A DNA stretch of 64,000 bases from Pedobacter sp. Bi126 (GTDB lineage: Bacteria > Bacteroidota > Bacteroidia > Sphingobacteriales > Sphingobacteriaceae). Below, one piece after another: positions 7,460 to 16,079 of this stretch. The stretch's first letter is position 1; every line of letters begins with the position of its first letter. Location of the stretch: the NCBI RefSeq assembly GCF_918698245.1, contig NZ_CAKKMS010000003.1, positions 620,001-684,000 on the forward strand, in the 5' to 3' direction. Both the position numbers and the translations under genes were made by a program. The notes beneath the pieces are model-generated. The model worked only from the letters and a program-made list of their open reading frames with translations, ran no database searches and was not told where the DNA came from.

Positions 7460-8179
7460 ATGACACATACCTATCAACTTACCGGCATGACTTGCGGCGG
7501 TTGCGAAAATAAAGTAAAAAGTAACCTGCTCGTTTTACCAGATGTAACTTCTGTTGAGGTTTCGAAAGATACCAATTCTGCTACCATTAGCATGGATAAA
7601 CATATTGGCTTAGATACACTCCAACAAGCTTTGGGTGGATCAGAAAGCAAATATCAAATTTCTGCCACACACAATAGCGAAACACTTGAAGAAGCAAAAT
7701 CGTGGGCCGAAACTTATAAACCCATTTTATTGATATTCGGTTATGTTACTGCCATATCGCTTGTGGTTTCGTGGCAATCAAGCGGAATTAATTTCATGGT
7801 GTTCATGCGCGTTTTTATGGCGGGTTTCTTCCTCACCTTCTCTTTCTTTAAAATGCTTAATCTGAAAGCTTTTGCCGAAAGTTATGCCATGTACGATATT
7901 GTAGCCAAAAAATTTAGCGTATGGGGATATATCTATGCTTTTATCGAACTCGGATTAGGCTTATCTTTTGCTTTAAGCTTATCTCCTGTTATCGTAAACT
8001 GGGTTACGCTAATTGTAATGACGGTAAGCATCCTTGGTGTTTTGGAAAGTGTTTTAAACAAGAAAAAGATTCAATGTGCCTGTTTGGGGGCAGTCTTTAA
8101 CCTACCCATGAGTACCGTAACCATTGTTGAAGATGCCATTATGATTGCTATGAGCGCAGCAATGCTGATTTTGATGTAA
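7460..8179 (+). CDS. HMA domain fused to MauE/DoxX-like four-helix membrane protein
   Basis: Residues 1-65 are a heavy-metal-associated domain with the site GMTCGGCENKVK (Cys12, Cys15). Residues about 85-239 form four hydrophobic helices that resemble the MauE/DoxX membrane family: PILLIFGYVTAISLVVSW, FMRVFMAGFFLTFSFFKML, VWGYIYAFIELGLGLSFAL, and a final pair around IQCACLGAVFNLP, which supplies a CxC motif at the membrane. The arrangement suggests that a cytosolic metal or thiol carrier domain hands its cargo to a membrane cysteine site, as in MerT-type importers; this is inference. It stands alone, about 2 kb from the HMA-AraC cluster. Confidence 0.75.
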   Translation: MTHTYQLTGMTCGGCENKVKSNLLVLPDVTSVEVSKDTNSATISMDKHIGLDTLQQALGGSESKYQISATHNSETLEEAKSWAETYKPILLIFGYVTAISLVVSWQSSGINFMVFMRVFMAGFFLTFSFFKMLNLKAFAESYAMYDIVAKKFSVWGYIYAFIELGLGLSFALSLSPVIVNWVTLIVMTVSILGVLESVLNKKKIQCACLGAVFNLPMSTVTIVEDAIMIAMSAAMLILM

Positions 8180-8222
8180 TCAAATTAGTTAAAACCCATC
8201 AGAGAAGGTACTTAAATTTATT

Positions 8223-8411
8223 CTATAAGTGTTTGCTTTCAAAATAAGCACGGAGCTCTATTTCTTCGTCAAAATCATTGGGTAATTCAATTGCTCCCAC
8301 TACACCGTTTAATTTCGATGACGAAATAGATTTCTCTTCTAGCCTATTATTTTCTACTCGTTTAGAACGCTGTTTATCTGGCCTTATTGTTAATGTTTGC
8401 TTGATATTCAT
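8223..8411 (-). CDS. Small hypothetical protein (62 residues)
   Basis: This short charged protein begins MNIKQTLTIRPDKQRSKR and ends IELPNDFDEEIELRAYFESKHL: a basic first half and an acidic second half. It has no signal peptide, membrane segment or motif that I recognise. It is convergent with the HMA membrane protein gene, with 43 bases between stops, and no coding frame overlaps it on the other strand. The codon choice looks ordinary. Whether it is expressed is uncertain. Confidence 0.5.
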   Translation of the reverse strand: MNIKQTLTIRPDKQRSKRVENNRLEEKSISSSKLNGVVGAIELPNDFDEEIELRAYFESKHL

Positions 8412-8481
8412 AATTAGTATTATTAAATGAATCTGATTAATATTTTAACATATCATTTTAGGGTTCGCGCTAGGCGGCGGT

Positions 8482-8545
8482 CGTCATGCTGAATTTATTT
8501 CAGCATCTCCTCATATGAAGGCCCTGAAATAAATTCAGGGTGACG
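8482..8545. repeat. Dispersed hairpin repeat, CGTCATGCTGAA type
   Basis: The element starts CGTCATGCTGAATTTATTTC and ends AAATTCAGGGTGACG. The arms CTGAATTTATTTCAG and CTGAAATAAATTCAG are inverted copies, giving a strong stem. It occupies the spacer between the small hypothetical gene and the DUF-type secreted protein gene. Confidence 0.7.
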
Positions 8546-8645
8546 ATCCTAAAATAAAATGTTAAAATAGTATTCTTTCAGAGCGTACTATTAATTTCAA
8601 CTTGCTCTATAAATATATGCATTTACAGGTAAAATAAGATCACAA

Positions 8646-9122
8646 CTATTGCCGTTTATACCTAAACTCCGATTTTCGGCTTTTACCATTAAGCTCGCCT
8701 TCAATCCAGGCGAGCAAATCATTTTTGCCCTGATTTTGGTAAACTATCCGCTGCGGAAAATCGTGTATTTTGTCTTCGAAAACATAGGTCTCATCTTTTG
8801 TGGCAATAAGTTTGAAACAAGTCTCTTTTCCTTCGTTCTGTCCTGTTACAGTTGAACAATAAAAAGTATCTTTTCCAATCTTTTTGATCTTAAGGGTTTC
8901 GGTAAGCGCACTATCACCTTTGGCATTTATTCGATAGCTTTTGCCGCTGAGTGTTTTATCTGGATTTTGCACCCACTGCTCTACTATTTTACCCTTGGCG
9001 GTTTGCATTTCCCAAGAGCCCATAATAAAAGCAAAGGTTTTTGAAGGATTTTTTTGTGCGATAACATCAGTGCAAAAGCAAATAAGAATTAAGGCCATAA
9101 AAATTAAACGAGTTCTTTTCAT
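8646..9122 (-). CDS. Secreted DUF6265-like protein
   Basis: This 158-residue exported protein starts at the ATG at 9122, which gives a signal peptide (MKRTRLIFMALILICFCTDVIA). The mature part has FAFIMGSWEMQTAKGKIVEQWVQNPD, GKSYRINAKGDSALTETLKI and DFPQRIVYQN, which fits the small beta-barrel family annotated as DUF6265; the function is unknown. The start overlaps the stop of the upstream DinB-like gene by four bases (ATGA), so translation is likely coupled. A longer frame to 9278 would overlap that gene by 160 bases and has no signal peptide at its front, so I reject it. Confidence 0.72.
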   Translation of the reverse strand: MKRTRLIFMALILICFCTDVIAQKNPSKTFAFIMGSWEMQTAKGKIVEQWVQNPDKTLSGKSYRINAKGDSALTETLKIKKIGKDTFYCSTVTGQNEGKETCFKLIATKDETYVFEDKIHDFPQRIVYQNQGKNDLLAWIEGELNGKSRKSEFRYKRQ

Positions 9123-9643
9123 TTTGCTATTGTATTTGTAATGTGTGCCAAATGATGTTTTCCATGCCATGCGTACATGCCCAACATGTTTGCTAATGTA
9201 AGTTCTTTTCCCTGAGCTGGGTGAATGTATTTTCGCTGATAATCTTCGGGTTTTAATGTTTTTAAAAAAGCAACCCAACGCTGGTGCAAAGCAGCCAATA
9301 AATCAACAGATAATTTGATATCACCATTTTTTGCTTCCCCGGTTTCGGCCCAGCGTTCTTCGTAATAAGGCCTGATTACGGGAACATCTTCGGTAATGGC
9401 TTGTTTAAAACGGATATAAGCATTGATATGGCTATCGGGAATATGGTGAACAACTTGCCTCAACGTCCATCCTTCCGGGCGATAAGTTTGGTTTAATTCT
9501 TTTTCGGTCAAATTTTCGGTAGCTTTCCTAAGCTGATTAGGCAAAGCCTCTATTTCGGAAATCCATACGTCGATTTGTTTTTGATCGAAAATTTCGGGCA
9601 TCAAAAATTGACCGATCGGATATTTAAGCTGTTCTAAATCCAT
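9119..9643 (-). CDS. DinB/YfiT-family metal-dependent transferase
   Basis: This 174-residue four-helix protein is of the YfiT / BstA type. It begins MDLEQLKYPIGQFLMPE, typical of YfiT. Metal-binding histidines are in LRQVVHHIPDSHINAYIRFK (around His67) and in the last helix AWHGKHHLAHI (His160 and His164), matching the His-x3-His arrangement of the family. Relatives in Bacillus use bacillithiol as co-substrate, and some are listed as metal-dependent hydrolases; the thiol used here is unknown. It is the first gene of a two-gene unit with the secreted DUF protein downstream. Confidence 0.88.
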   Translation of the reverse strand: MDLEQLKYPIGQFLMPEIFDQKQIDVWISEIEALPNQLRKATENLTEKELNQTYRPEGWTLRQVVHHIPDSHINAYIRFKQAITEDVPVIRPYYEERWAETGEAKNGDIKLSVDLLAALHQRWVAFLKTLKPEDYQRKYIHPAQGKELTLANMLGMYAWHGKHHLAHITNTIAK

Positions 9644-9777
9644 GAACCCAAAATAAGGAGAATTATTGGGTTATTAACCGCAAAGATCACAGAGAGGAAG
9701 GCGCAGCGTACTCAGAGGTGGTCGCATACTGTAAACACAAATCGCGTATATCTCCTCACATCTGCTGGATACTAAAT

Positions 9778-11175
9778 CTACATCAATTTCTTCAGCCATT
9801 TTAACAAGCCTATTTTTTTTTCGTAAGGCGGATAAATCATTTTGGTTAACCCCAACTTCGACTGGAAAACGACTGCCCTTTCGTGCGAAAAGGTTTTAAA
9901 ACCAAAAATACCATGACAACTGCCTATGCCGCTATTGCTTACCCCGCCAAAAGGCAAATTAGGATTACCGATATGGACCAATACATCATTTACGCAGGTT
10001 CCGCCTGCACTTGTTTCAGTAATAATTTTATTTTGGTTCTGTTTATTGTCTGAGAAGATATAAAGCGCCAAAGGCTTTTCTTTCCTGTTTACAAAATCAA
10101 TTGCCTCCTGTAGATTGTTGTAAGTAATTACAGGCAAAATTGGTCCAAAAATTTCTTCCTGCATAATCCTGCTGCCCTCGGCTACCGAAGTTAAAAGCGT
10201 TGGTGTAATGGTTAAATCTTGCTCATCCGATTTTCCACCTAAGGCTAGCACAGCACCATCATGAAGGGCTTCTTCAATCAATTTATTTAAGCGCAGATAC
10301 TGTTTTGTGTTGATGATTTTAGCATAATCTTTTTTGTTAATTTCCGCTTCGCTAAAGAACATTTTTTGAACCGCAGACTTGTAGTGCATTTCAAAATCGG
10401 CCAGCTTATTTTCTTTAATTAATACATAATCCGGGGCAATACAGGTTTGTCCGGCATTAACCAATTTGCCCCAGGCGATTTTTTCTGCGGCTCTTTTTAG
10501 GTCACAGGGTTCATCTACAATAGCTGGTGATTTACCACCAAGCTCTAAGGTAACCGAGCTCAGGTTTTTTGCCGCAGCTTCCATCACCACTTTACCAATT
10601 GCAGTGCTTCCGGTAAAAAATATATGGTCAAACGGAAGTTTTAACAGCACTGTCGAAACTTCGGCATCACCTTCAAAACAGGCAATTTCTTTTGGATCAA
10701 ATGTATTGGAGATCAGTTTGTTCATTATACCCGCCGTCGCAGCACTCAATTCAGACGGCTTTAGGATGACGCAATTCCCTGCTGCTATGGCAGAAATCAA
10801 TGGACTCATGATTAATTGCAGTGGATAGTTCCAGGGTGCAATAATCAGGCAAACACCTTTTGGTTCATAATAAATTTTATTGCTGGCAAAAAGATTGCTC
10901 ATGGTCCTGCCTGCCGATTTTGGTTTCATCCAGCTACGCAGCTTTTTTATGGCGTGATCTATTTCGGCATAAGTAAAAAACAGTTCAGTTACTGCGGTTT
11001 CGAAACGGTTTTTGCGCAAGTCACGCTTCAATGCGACAAATATTTCTTCCTCGGCATTTTCTAACGCCTGTTTAAGCTGCCTTAGTTTTCCAATGCGCGT
11101 TTTAGCATCCGTTTTGCGCAACCCGAATTTATGTTGCTGCTGTAAAGCGAAAACTGATTTTATCTGTTCTTCCAT
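9778..11175 (-). CDS. Aldehyde dehydrogenase, class 3-like
   Basis: This NAD(P)-dependent enzyme oxidises aldehydes to acids. I place the start at the ATG at 11175 (MEEQIKSVFALQQQHKFGLRK), giving 465 residues; three more codons lead to an in-frame alternative. Motifs visible are APWNYPLQL, the nucleotide loop FFTGSTAIGKVV, the catalytic Glu stretch TLELGGKSP, the catalytic Cys in GQTCIAPDY, and EEIFGPILPV. The short N-terminus and the C-terminal GIGSCHGIFGFKTFSHERAV with a basic hydrophobic tail place it with the short class 3 / AlkH / coniferyl-type enzymes, many of which bind membranes through that tail. It is monocistronic and divergent from the FAD-like gene. Confidence 0.92.
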   Translation of the reverse strand: MEEQIKSVFALQQQHKFGLRKTDAKTRIGKLRQLKQALENAEEEIFVALKRDLRKNRFETAVTELFFTYAEIDHAIKKLRSWMKPKSAGRTMSNLFASNKIYYEPKGVCLIIAPWNYPLQLIMSPLISAIAAGNCVILKPSELSAATAGIMNKLISNTFDPKEIACFEGDAEVSTVLLKLPFDHIFFTGSTAIGKVVMEAAAKNLSSVTLELGGKSPAIVDEPCDLKRAAEKIAWGKLVNAGQTCIAPDYVLIKENKLADFEMHYKSAVQKMFFSEAEINKKDYAKIINTKQYLRLNKLIEEALHDGAVLALGGKSDEQDLTITPTLLTSVAEGSRIMQEEIFGPILPVITYNNLQEAIDFVNRKEKPLALYIFSDNKQNQNKIITETSAGGTCVNDVLVHIGNPNLPFGGVSNSGIGSCHGIFGFKTFSHERAVVFQSKLGLTKMIYPPYEKKIGLLKWLKKLM

Positions 11176-11363
11176 AATTACCAAAGCCTCATAATTTTTA
11201 TTGTTTAAGCAATTTAAGAAAATATAAGGTTCGTAAGGTTATATGAAAATTAAGTGATTATTTGAGCTGGCTAGCCGTTGTGCGTTAATTTTAGTTAAAA
11301 TGCACCCATTTCATTAAAAATTCATTCATTTAAAGCATATTGCAGCAAATTTTAATATTCAAG

Positions 11364-12551
11364 ATGAAAAGATTGTTTTTTGTTTTCGCATTCATAATTC
11401 CGATGGTTATACATGCCCAAACCTTAAAAACAGATGTATTGGTTATTGGTAGTGGCGATGCCGCTTATTCAGCATCTTTTCAATCATTCAAATCAGGTGT
11501 TAAAACAATTCTGCTTACGCAAAAGGAACAGCTTGATCTTAAGAAAATTTCTGAAAGCAAGCCCAAAGAAATAACTCTTTTTTATCAAAGCTTTTTAAAA
11601 AGGGAGATTGAAAACGCTAAAAACTTAGATGCACCTAAACCAAAGCCCGACAAAAAGAAACCACTAAAAGTGATAGTTGATAGCACTCAGCTTTTAAATG
11701 TAATCAATGGTATTCCTTACATCGAAATCAAACGATCAGGCAGTGGTTGGGAAGTGAAACTCACAAAAAACAAAAGCATTAAAGCCAAGATTCTTGTACT
11801 GGCCGATAAATCAGATCAATTATTGGCTGCATTAAAAATCACTAGTCTAAGCCCTGCGGTTTCAAGCCAATTAAATTATAATGAAAACTTATATAGAACA
11901 ACAGTAGCAAGTGTTTCGTCCAAAGCGGCCAGTTTTTTATCATTATACAGCTTGCTCATTCCGAACCAAGAAAACCTTTTATATATTTCTGCCGATCAGT
12001 TCGAAATTGGCCCTGCTGCTGGTGCAATCGCAGCCTATGCTGCATTTTTCGACACCAAAACCAGTTTATCAAATTTAAAAAGGATCCAGGGTGAGTTATT
12101 AGCCTATAAACATACGTTAATGCCTTTTGAAGATGTAAAAGCGATTGATTCTAACTGGCTGGCTATCCAAAAAGTGGGTATAACGGGAATTATCAAAGCG
12201 GAAATAAAACAGGATAAAGCATATTTCAATCCCGAAAAAGATGTTACCTACGATGAAATTAAGCAACCGATCAAAGATTATTATTACAAAGCCCAGATCT
12301 GGTTCGATGATCATCAGCATATTCCCATCAATTTAGAAAATACCATTGCGATGGTTTGTTATGTGGGCAATAAATCGGTTGAGGCAATCAAAACCGAACT
12401 GCAAAAAAAGTGGAACAAAAACTACAAGTTTACTTCTAAATACGAGCTTAAAAAAGTATTAACCAGACGAGAATTTGCAGTAATCATCAACGAGTACCTA
12501 AAACCTTTCGATGATGTGAATGTAGATAAAACTGGAGGAGTAATCCGCTAG
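11364..12551 (+). CDS. FAD-dependent oxidoreductase-like secreted protein, short form
   Basis: This 395-residue protein starts at the ATG at 11364, giving a signal peptide (MKRLFFVFAFIIPMVIHA). A Rossmann dinucleotide motif follows, in the altered form VLVIGSGDAAYSASFQ. The middle has KAKILVLADKS, a strand usually closing the FAD domain, then EIGPAAGAIAAYAAFF, like the C-terminal FAD-contact helix. The end, LTRREFAVIINEYLKPFDDVNVDKTGGVIR, resembles the tail of Bacteroidota FAD-dependent oxidoreductases often annotated with xanthan lyases. Those relatives are longer and have a fuller substrate domain, so this may be a diverged paralogue with reduced or lost activity. Confidence 0.62.
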   Translation: MKRLFFVFAFIIPMVIHAQTLKTDVLVIGSGDAAYSASFQSFKSGVKTILLTQKEQLDLKKISESKPKEITLFYQSFLKREIENAKNLDAPKPKPDKKKPLKVIVDSTQLLNVINGIPYIEIKRSGSGWEVKLTKNKSIKAKILVLADKSDQLLAALKITSLSPAVSSQLNYNENLYRTTVASVSSKAASFLSLYSLLIPNQENLLYISADQFEIGPAAGAIAAYAAFFDTKTSLSNLKRIQGELLAYKHTLMPFEDVKAIDSNWLAIQKVGITGIIKAEIKQDKAYFNPEKDVTYDEIKQPIKDYYYKAQIWFDDHQHIPINLENTIAMVCYVGNKSVEAIKTELQKKWNKNYKFTSKYELKKVLTRREFAVIINEYLKPFDDVNVDKTGGVIR

Positions 12552-12556
12552 GACTA

Positions 12557-12617
12557 AACCACAGATCTGATATCTAATTTAAAATTTCATCTGTGTTCAT
12601 CCTTTTTATCTGTGGTT
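12557..12617. repeat. Inverted repeat downstream of the FAD-like gene
   Basis: Perfect 10-bp arms AACCACAGAT (12557-12566) and ATCTGTGGTT (12608-12617) flank a 41-base AT-rich loop. The element starts 5 bases after the stop codon and may act as an RNA 3'-end stem. It lacks a T-run directly after the second arm. Confidence 0.5.
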
Positions 12618-12701
12618 AATTAAAAACGGCACTTGTAACATTTCCATTTCCTGTTAAAATTAGCAAGTCCATTCCCTAAATTGCAGCCAAACCTAAAATT
12701 C

Positions 12702-15086
12702 ATGAAGAAATATTTACTTTTCCTTTTGCTTTGCACAGGCGAATATGCTTTTGCGCAACAATTAGCACCTTTAACCGTCGAAAAGATAATGCGCGATCCA
12801 AAGTGGATGGGCGTTGCACCGACTAATTTCCGTTGGACTGCGGATAGCAAAACCCTGTACTTCAACTGGAACCCTGAAAATAAAGCTAAAGAAGAGTTAT
12901 TTAAAGTTTCGGCAACAGCTACCAAACCCGTTAAAGCGGCAGAAAAGGAAGATGAAAAGCTTTTAAGTTTAAACTATACCTATAACACTGACCGCTCGCT
13001 CGGTTTAATCGAAAAAAGTGGCGATATCTATTTACAGAATTTTAAAAACAATAAAGAAACGCGGTTAACCAGCACACAAGAGCGAGAGAACAGCCCTGTT
13101 TTTTTAACCAACGGAAATATCGTTTATCAATTGGGCGATAATCTTTTCGAAGTGGACCTAAAATCTGCCGAAACCAAACAACTCACCAATTTCGTTAAAG
13201 GTAAAAAAGCAGGCCGACCAGAAACCAAGCCGCTTACCGAGCAGGATAAATGGTTAAAGGCACAGCAAACCGAATTGTTTGATATCATTAAAAAAAGAAA
13301 TGCAGAAACCAGAAGTGGCGCCCGTGGTGGTAGAGGCCGTTCTGGCACAACATCTGCAGATTCAAAACCATTAAAAGAGCTTTATACAGAAGATAAGTTT
13401 TTAAATGGTGTAATCATTAGTCCTGATGGCCATTTTATTACTTATAAGCTAACCACGCCAGCCCAAAATAACCATAGCACTGTTGTTCCGAATTATATCA
13501 CATCATCAGGCTATACCGAAGATATTCCTGGCAGAACAAAGGTTGGGGAAAATGAAAATATTTCGCAGGGCTTTATCTACGATACTCAAAAAGATTCTGT
13601 TTATGCCATTCAGACTGCTACCATACCGGGCATTAAAGATCTACCCGATTACCTTAAAGATTATCCTAAAGAATTGGATACGCTAAAAAAGAAAAACGCA
13701 GACAGACCTGTAAATTTCTTCGGCCCACTTTGGAACGGTAACGGAAGTACCGCAATTGTAGTTGCCACTTCAACCGACAATAAAGACCGCTGGATCTTAA
13801 AACTAGATGCATCAACAGGGAAGTTTTCTTTAATAGACCGTCAACGGGATGAAGCCTGGATTGGTGGCCCGGGCATTAGTGGCTTTTACCAAGGTAGCAC
13901 CGGATGGATAGACAATAACCGCTTCTATTACCAAAGCGAAGCTACCGGATTCTCACACCTTTATGTAGCGAATGTTGCCACAGGCGATAAAAAACAACTA
14001 ACATCTGGCAAATGGGAGGTACAATCTGTTCAGCTCTCAAAGGATAGAAGTACATTTTATCTTAAAACAAATAAGGAGCACCCAGGGATTACAAACTTGT
14101 TTAAAATCAGTGTAAACGGTGGTGAGCTTGTTCAGATTACCACCATGAAAGGCTTAAATGATATCACCCTCTCTCCTGACGAAAAATACATCGCCATTAA
14201 TTATTCCTTTATGGATAAGCCTGGAGAATTATATCTTCAGCCAAATAAGGTTGGTGCCAAAGCCGAAAAAATTACCCAATCTACCTCTGCCGAATTTAAT
14301 TCTTACAAGTGGCGTCAACCGGATATGGTAAGCTTTAAAAACCGTTATGGTGCAGACGTGTATGCAAGGGTGTATAAATCTGATAATCCACATGCTAACC
14401 ATCCTGCGGTAGTTTTTGTTCATGGAGCAGGCTATCTTCAAAATGTACATTTCGGCTGGAGCACCTACTTCCGTGAGTTTATGTTCAATAATTTACTGGC
14501 CGATAACGGTTACACAGTAATCGATATCGATTATACCGGAAGTTCTGGTTATGGTCGCGATCACCGTACAGGCATTTACCGCCATATGGGTGGAAAAGAT
14601 TTAACCGATCAGGTTGATGGCGTTAAGTTTTTGATAGAGAAATATGGTATTAATCCTCAGGACGTCGGTTTATACGGCGGCTCGTACGGCGGCTTTATTA
14701 CTTTGATGGCAATGTTCAATGAAGCGGATGTTTTTGCCAGTGGTGCAGCATTACGTTCAGTTACCGATTGGGCGCACTATAATCACGGCTATACTTCGAA
14801 CATTTTAAATGAACCGTTTAACGATCCTATTGCTTACAAAAGAAGCTCGCCGATTTATTTCGCCGATAAATTAAAGGGCAACCTTTTAATGGCGCATGGA
14901 ATGGTTGATGTGAATGTTCACTTTCAGGATATTGTTCGTATTAGTCAACGCTTTATAGAGTTGGGCAAAAACAATTGGGAACTTGCCGTTTATCCTGTTG
15001 AAGACCATGGTTTTATCGAGCCAAGCAGTTGGACCGATGAGTATAAGAGAATATTTAAGCTGTATGAAAATACGTTGAAGAAGTAG
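12702..15086 (+). CDS. S9-family serine peptidase (DPP IV / oligopeptidase type)
   Basis: This is a secreted prolyl-oligopeptidase-family peptidase, 794 residues from the ATG at 12702 (signal peptide MKKYLLFLLLCTGEYAFA). Residues about 25-540 form the beta-propeller, and about 560-794 the alpha/beta-hydrolase domain. The catalytic triad is visible as Ser661 (GLYGGSYGGF), Asp736 (MAHGMVDVNVHF) and His769 (VEDHGF). A low-complexity RSGARGGRGRSG linker lies near residue 210 in the propeller. Such enzymes trim peptides in the periplasm of Bacteroidota. The gene is alone between an FAD-like gene and a repeat-rich spacer. An upstream TTG at 12681 is not needed. Confidence 0.94.
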   Translation: MKKYLLFLLLCTGEYAFAQQLAPLTVEKIMRDPKWMGVAPTNFRWTADSKTLYFNWNPENKAKEELFKVSATATKPVKAAEKEDEKLLSLNYTYNTDRSLGLIEKSGDIYLQNFKNNKETRLTSTQERENSPVFLTNGNIVYQLGDNLFEVDLKSAETKQLTNFVKGKKAGRPETKPLTEQDKWLKAQQTELFDIIKKRNAETRSGARGGRGRSGTTSADSKPLKELYTEDKFLNGVIISPDGHFITYKLTTPAQNNHSTVVPNYITSSGYTEDIPGRTKVGENENISQGFIYDTQKDSVYAIQTATIPGIKDLPDYLKDYPKELDTLKKKNADRPVNFFGPLWNGNGSTAIVVATSTDNKDRWILKLDASTGKFSLIDRQRDEAWIGGPGISGFYQGSTGWIDNNRFYYQSEATGFSHLYVANVATGDKKQLTSGKWEVQSVQLSKDRSTFYLKTNKEHPGITNLFKISVNGGELVQITTMKGLNDITLSPDEKYIAINYSFMDKPGELYLQPNKVGAKAEKITQSTSAEFNSYKWRQPDMVSFKNRYGADVYARVYKSDNPHANHPAVVFVHGAGYLQNVHFGWSTYFREFMFNNLLADNGYTVIDIDYTGSSGYGRDHRTGIYRHMGGKDLTDQVDGVKFLIEKYGINPQDVGLYGGSYGGFITLMAMFNEADVFASGAALRSVTDWAHYNHGYTSNILNEPFNDPIAYKRSSPIYFADKLKGNLLMAHGMVDVNVHFQDIVRISQRFIELGKNNWELAVYPVEDHGFIEPSSWTDEYKRIFKLYENTLKK

Positions 15087-15102
15087 CCTCCCATAAATAA
15101 TT

Positions 15103-15199
15103 CGTCATTGCGAGGAGGCTTTTTCAGCCGAGGAAGCAATCTTACAACGACCGCTCCTAGCGCGTTTACATTAGGATTGCTTGCTACCTCGCAATGACA
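15103..15199. repeat. Dispersed hairpin repeat, CGTCATTGCGAG type
   Basis: The ends are inverted: CGTCATTGCGAGG at the left and CCTCGCAATGACA at the right (one base differs in register). Inner arms AAGCAATC and GATTGCTT also pair. A right-half relative (GCTCCTCCTCGCAATGATGA) lies after the membrane-protein gene near 17270. Confidence 0.75.
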
Positions 15200-15376
15200 A
15201 CATTGCATTTAATCGCCTAGGGTAGCCACAAAGCATCTTCAACCTACGAAAGGATGCTTCGTACCTCAGCATGGCAGCCAAGAACCCAAATAGCACACAA
15301 CTATATTTCACCCTAACAATATAGTTTTCATCTATATCGTTATCAATAAATACAATTAACAATTAGTAAAACTGGG

Positions 15377-15407
15377 TTGCTTAACACCTGTTTTAGCCTT
15401 ACCTTTG
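15377..15407 (+). promoter_or_regulatory. ahpC operon promoter (TTG -33, TACCTTTG -7)
   Basis: TTG at 15377-15379 and TACCTTTG at 15400-15407 are separated by 20 bases, matching the Bacteroidota housekeeping promoter layout. The predicted start of transcription is about 20 bases before the ahpC ATG at 15433. This is the best promoter match that I found in the window. Confidence 0.65.
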
Positions 15408-15432
15408 TGGCATAAAATTAAAGACAAAAATT

Positions 15433-16065
15433 ATGGCAATAGTAGGCAAAAAATTCCCAAGTGTTAGTATTGATGCAATGTCAGACATGGGTGATGACTT
15501 GAAAATCAATGTATTTGAAGAGGCTGTAAATAAAAATAGCAAAGTGTTATTGTTCTGGTATCCAAAAGATTTTACTTTCGTTTGCCCTACAGAATTACAT
15601 GCTTTCCAAGCTGCTTTACCTGAGTTTGAAAAAAGAAATACAATTGTAATCGGTGCATCTTGTGATACCAACGAAGTTCACTTCGCCTGGTTAAATACAC
15701 CAAAAGATAACGGTGGTATTGAAGGTGTTACTTATCCAATCTTAGCTGATACCCACAGACAGTTATCTGGCATCCTTGATATTTTAGATCAGGAAGTTAA
15801 CTATGACGAAGAAGGAAACGAATCTTTCTCAGGATCAAATGTTTCTTTCAGAGCTACTTATTTAATCGACGAAACTGGTAAAGTTTTCCACGAAAGTGTT
15901 AACGATATGCCATTAGGTAGAAACGTTAAAGAATATTTACGTTTAATCGATGCTTACGCTCACGTTCAAAAACACGGTGAAGTTTGTCCTGCAAACTGGG
16001 AAGAAGGAAAAGAAGCAATGAATGCGAACAGAACTGGCGTTGCTGAATATTTAGCCGCTAACTAA
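15433..16065 (+). CDS. ahpC: Typical 2-Cys peroxiredoxin
   Basis: This cytosolic peroxidase reduces hydrogen peroxide and organic peroxides. The peroxidatic Cys51 sits in FTFVCPTELHAFQ, and the resolving Cys185 in GEVCPANW, so it is a typical two-cysteine AhpC/Prx1-type enzyme of 210 residues. It is followed after 14 bases by a thioredoxin and then by a DUF6952 protein, with one strong terminator after the third gene. The thioredoxin neighbour is the obvious candidate reductant; no ahpF is present. The promoter has near-consensus -33 and -7 boxes. Codon use is strongly biased, as expected for a highly expressed gene. Confidence 0.95.
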   Translation: MAIVGKKFPSVSIDAMSDMGDDLKINVFEEAVNKNSKVLLFWYPKDFTFVCPTELHAFQAALPEFEKRNTIVIGASCDTNEVHFAWLNTPKDNGGIEGVTYPILADTHRQLSGILDILDQEVNYDEEGNESFSGSNVSFRATYLIDETGKVFHESVNDMPLGRNVKEYLRLIDAYAHVQKHGEVCPANWEEGKEAMNANRTGVAEYLAAN

Positions 16066-16079
16066 TTAAACAAAACGTT

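Larger units (their letters stand above)
15087..15432. other. Spacer between S9 peptidase and ahpC
   Basis: This 346-base spacer holds a dispersed GTCATTGCGAG repeat (15103-15199), a stretch at 15210-15360 with no coding frame that I trust, and the ahpC promoter near its right end. Short frames on the minus strand in this stretch read through the repeat and show no family resemblance. Confidence 0.7.

Noticed and set aside
8646..9278. Longer form of the secreted DUF protein (210 codons)
   Set aside because: It would overlap the DinB-like gene by 160 bases; the start at 9122 gives a signal peptide and an ATGA coupling.
15171..15362. Open frame of 63 codons in the spacer before ahpC
   Set aside because: It reads through part of a dispersed repeat and resembles no protein.
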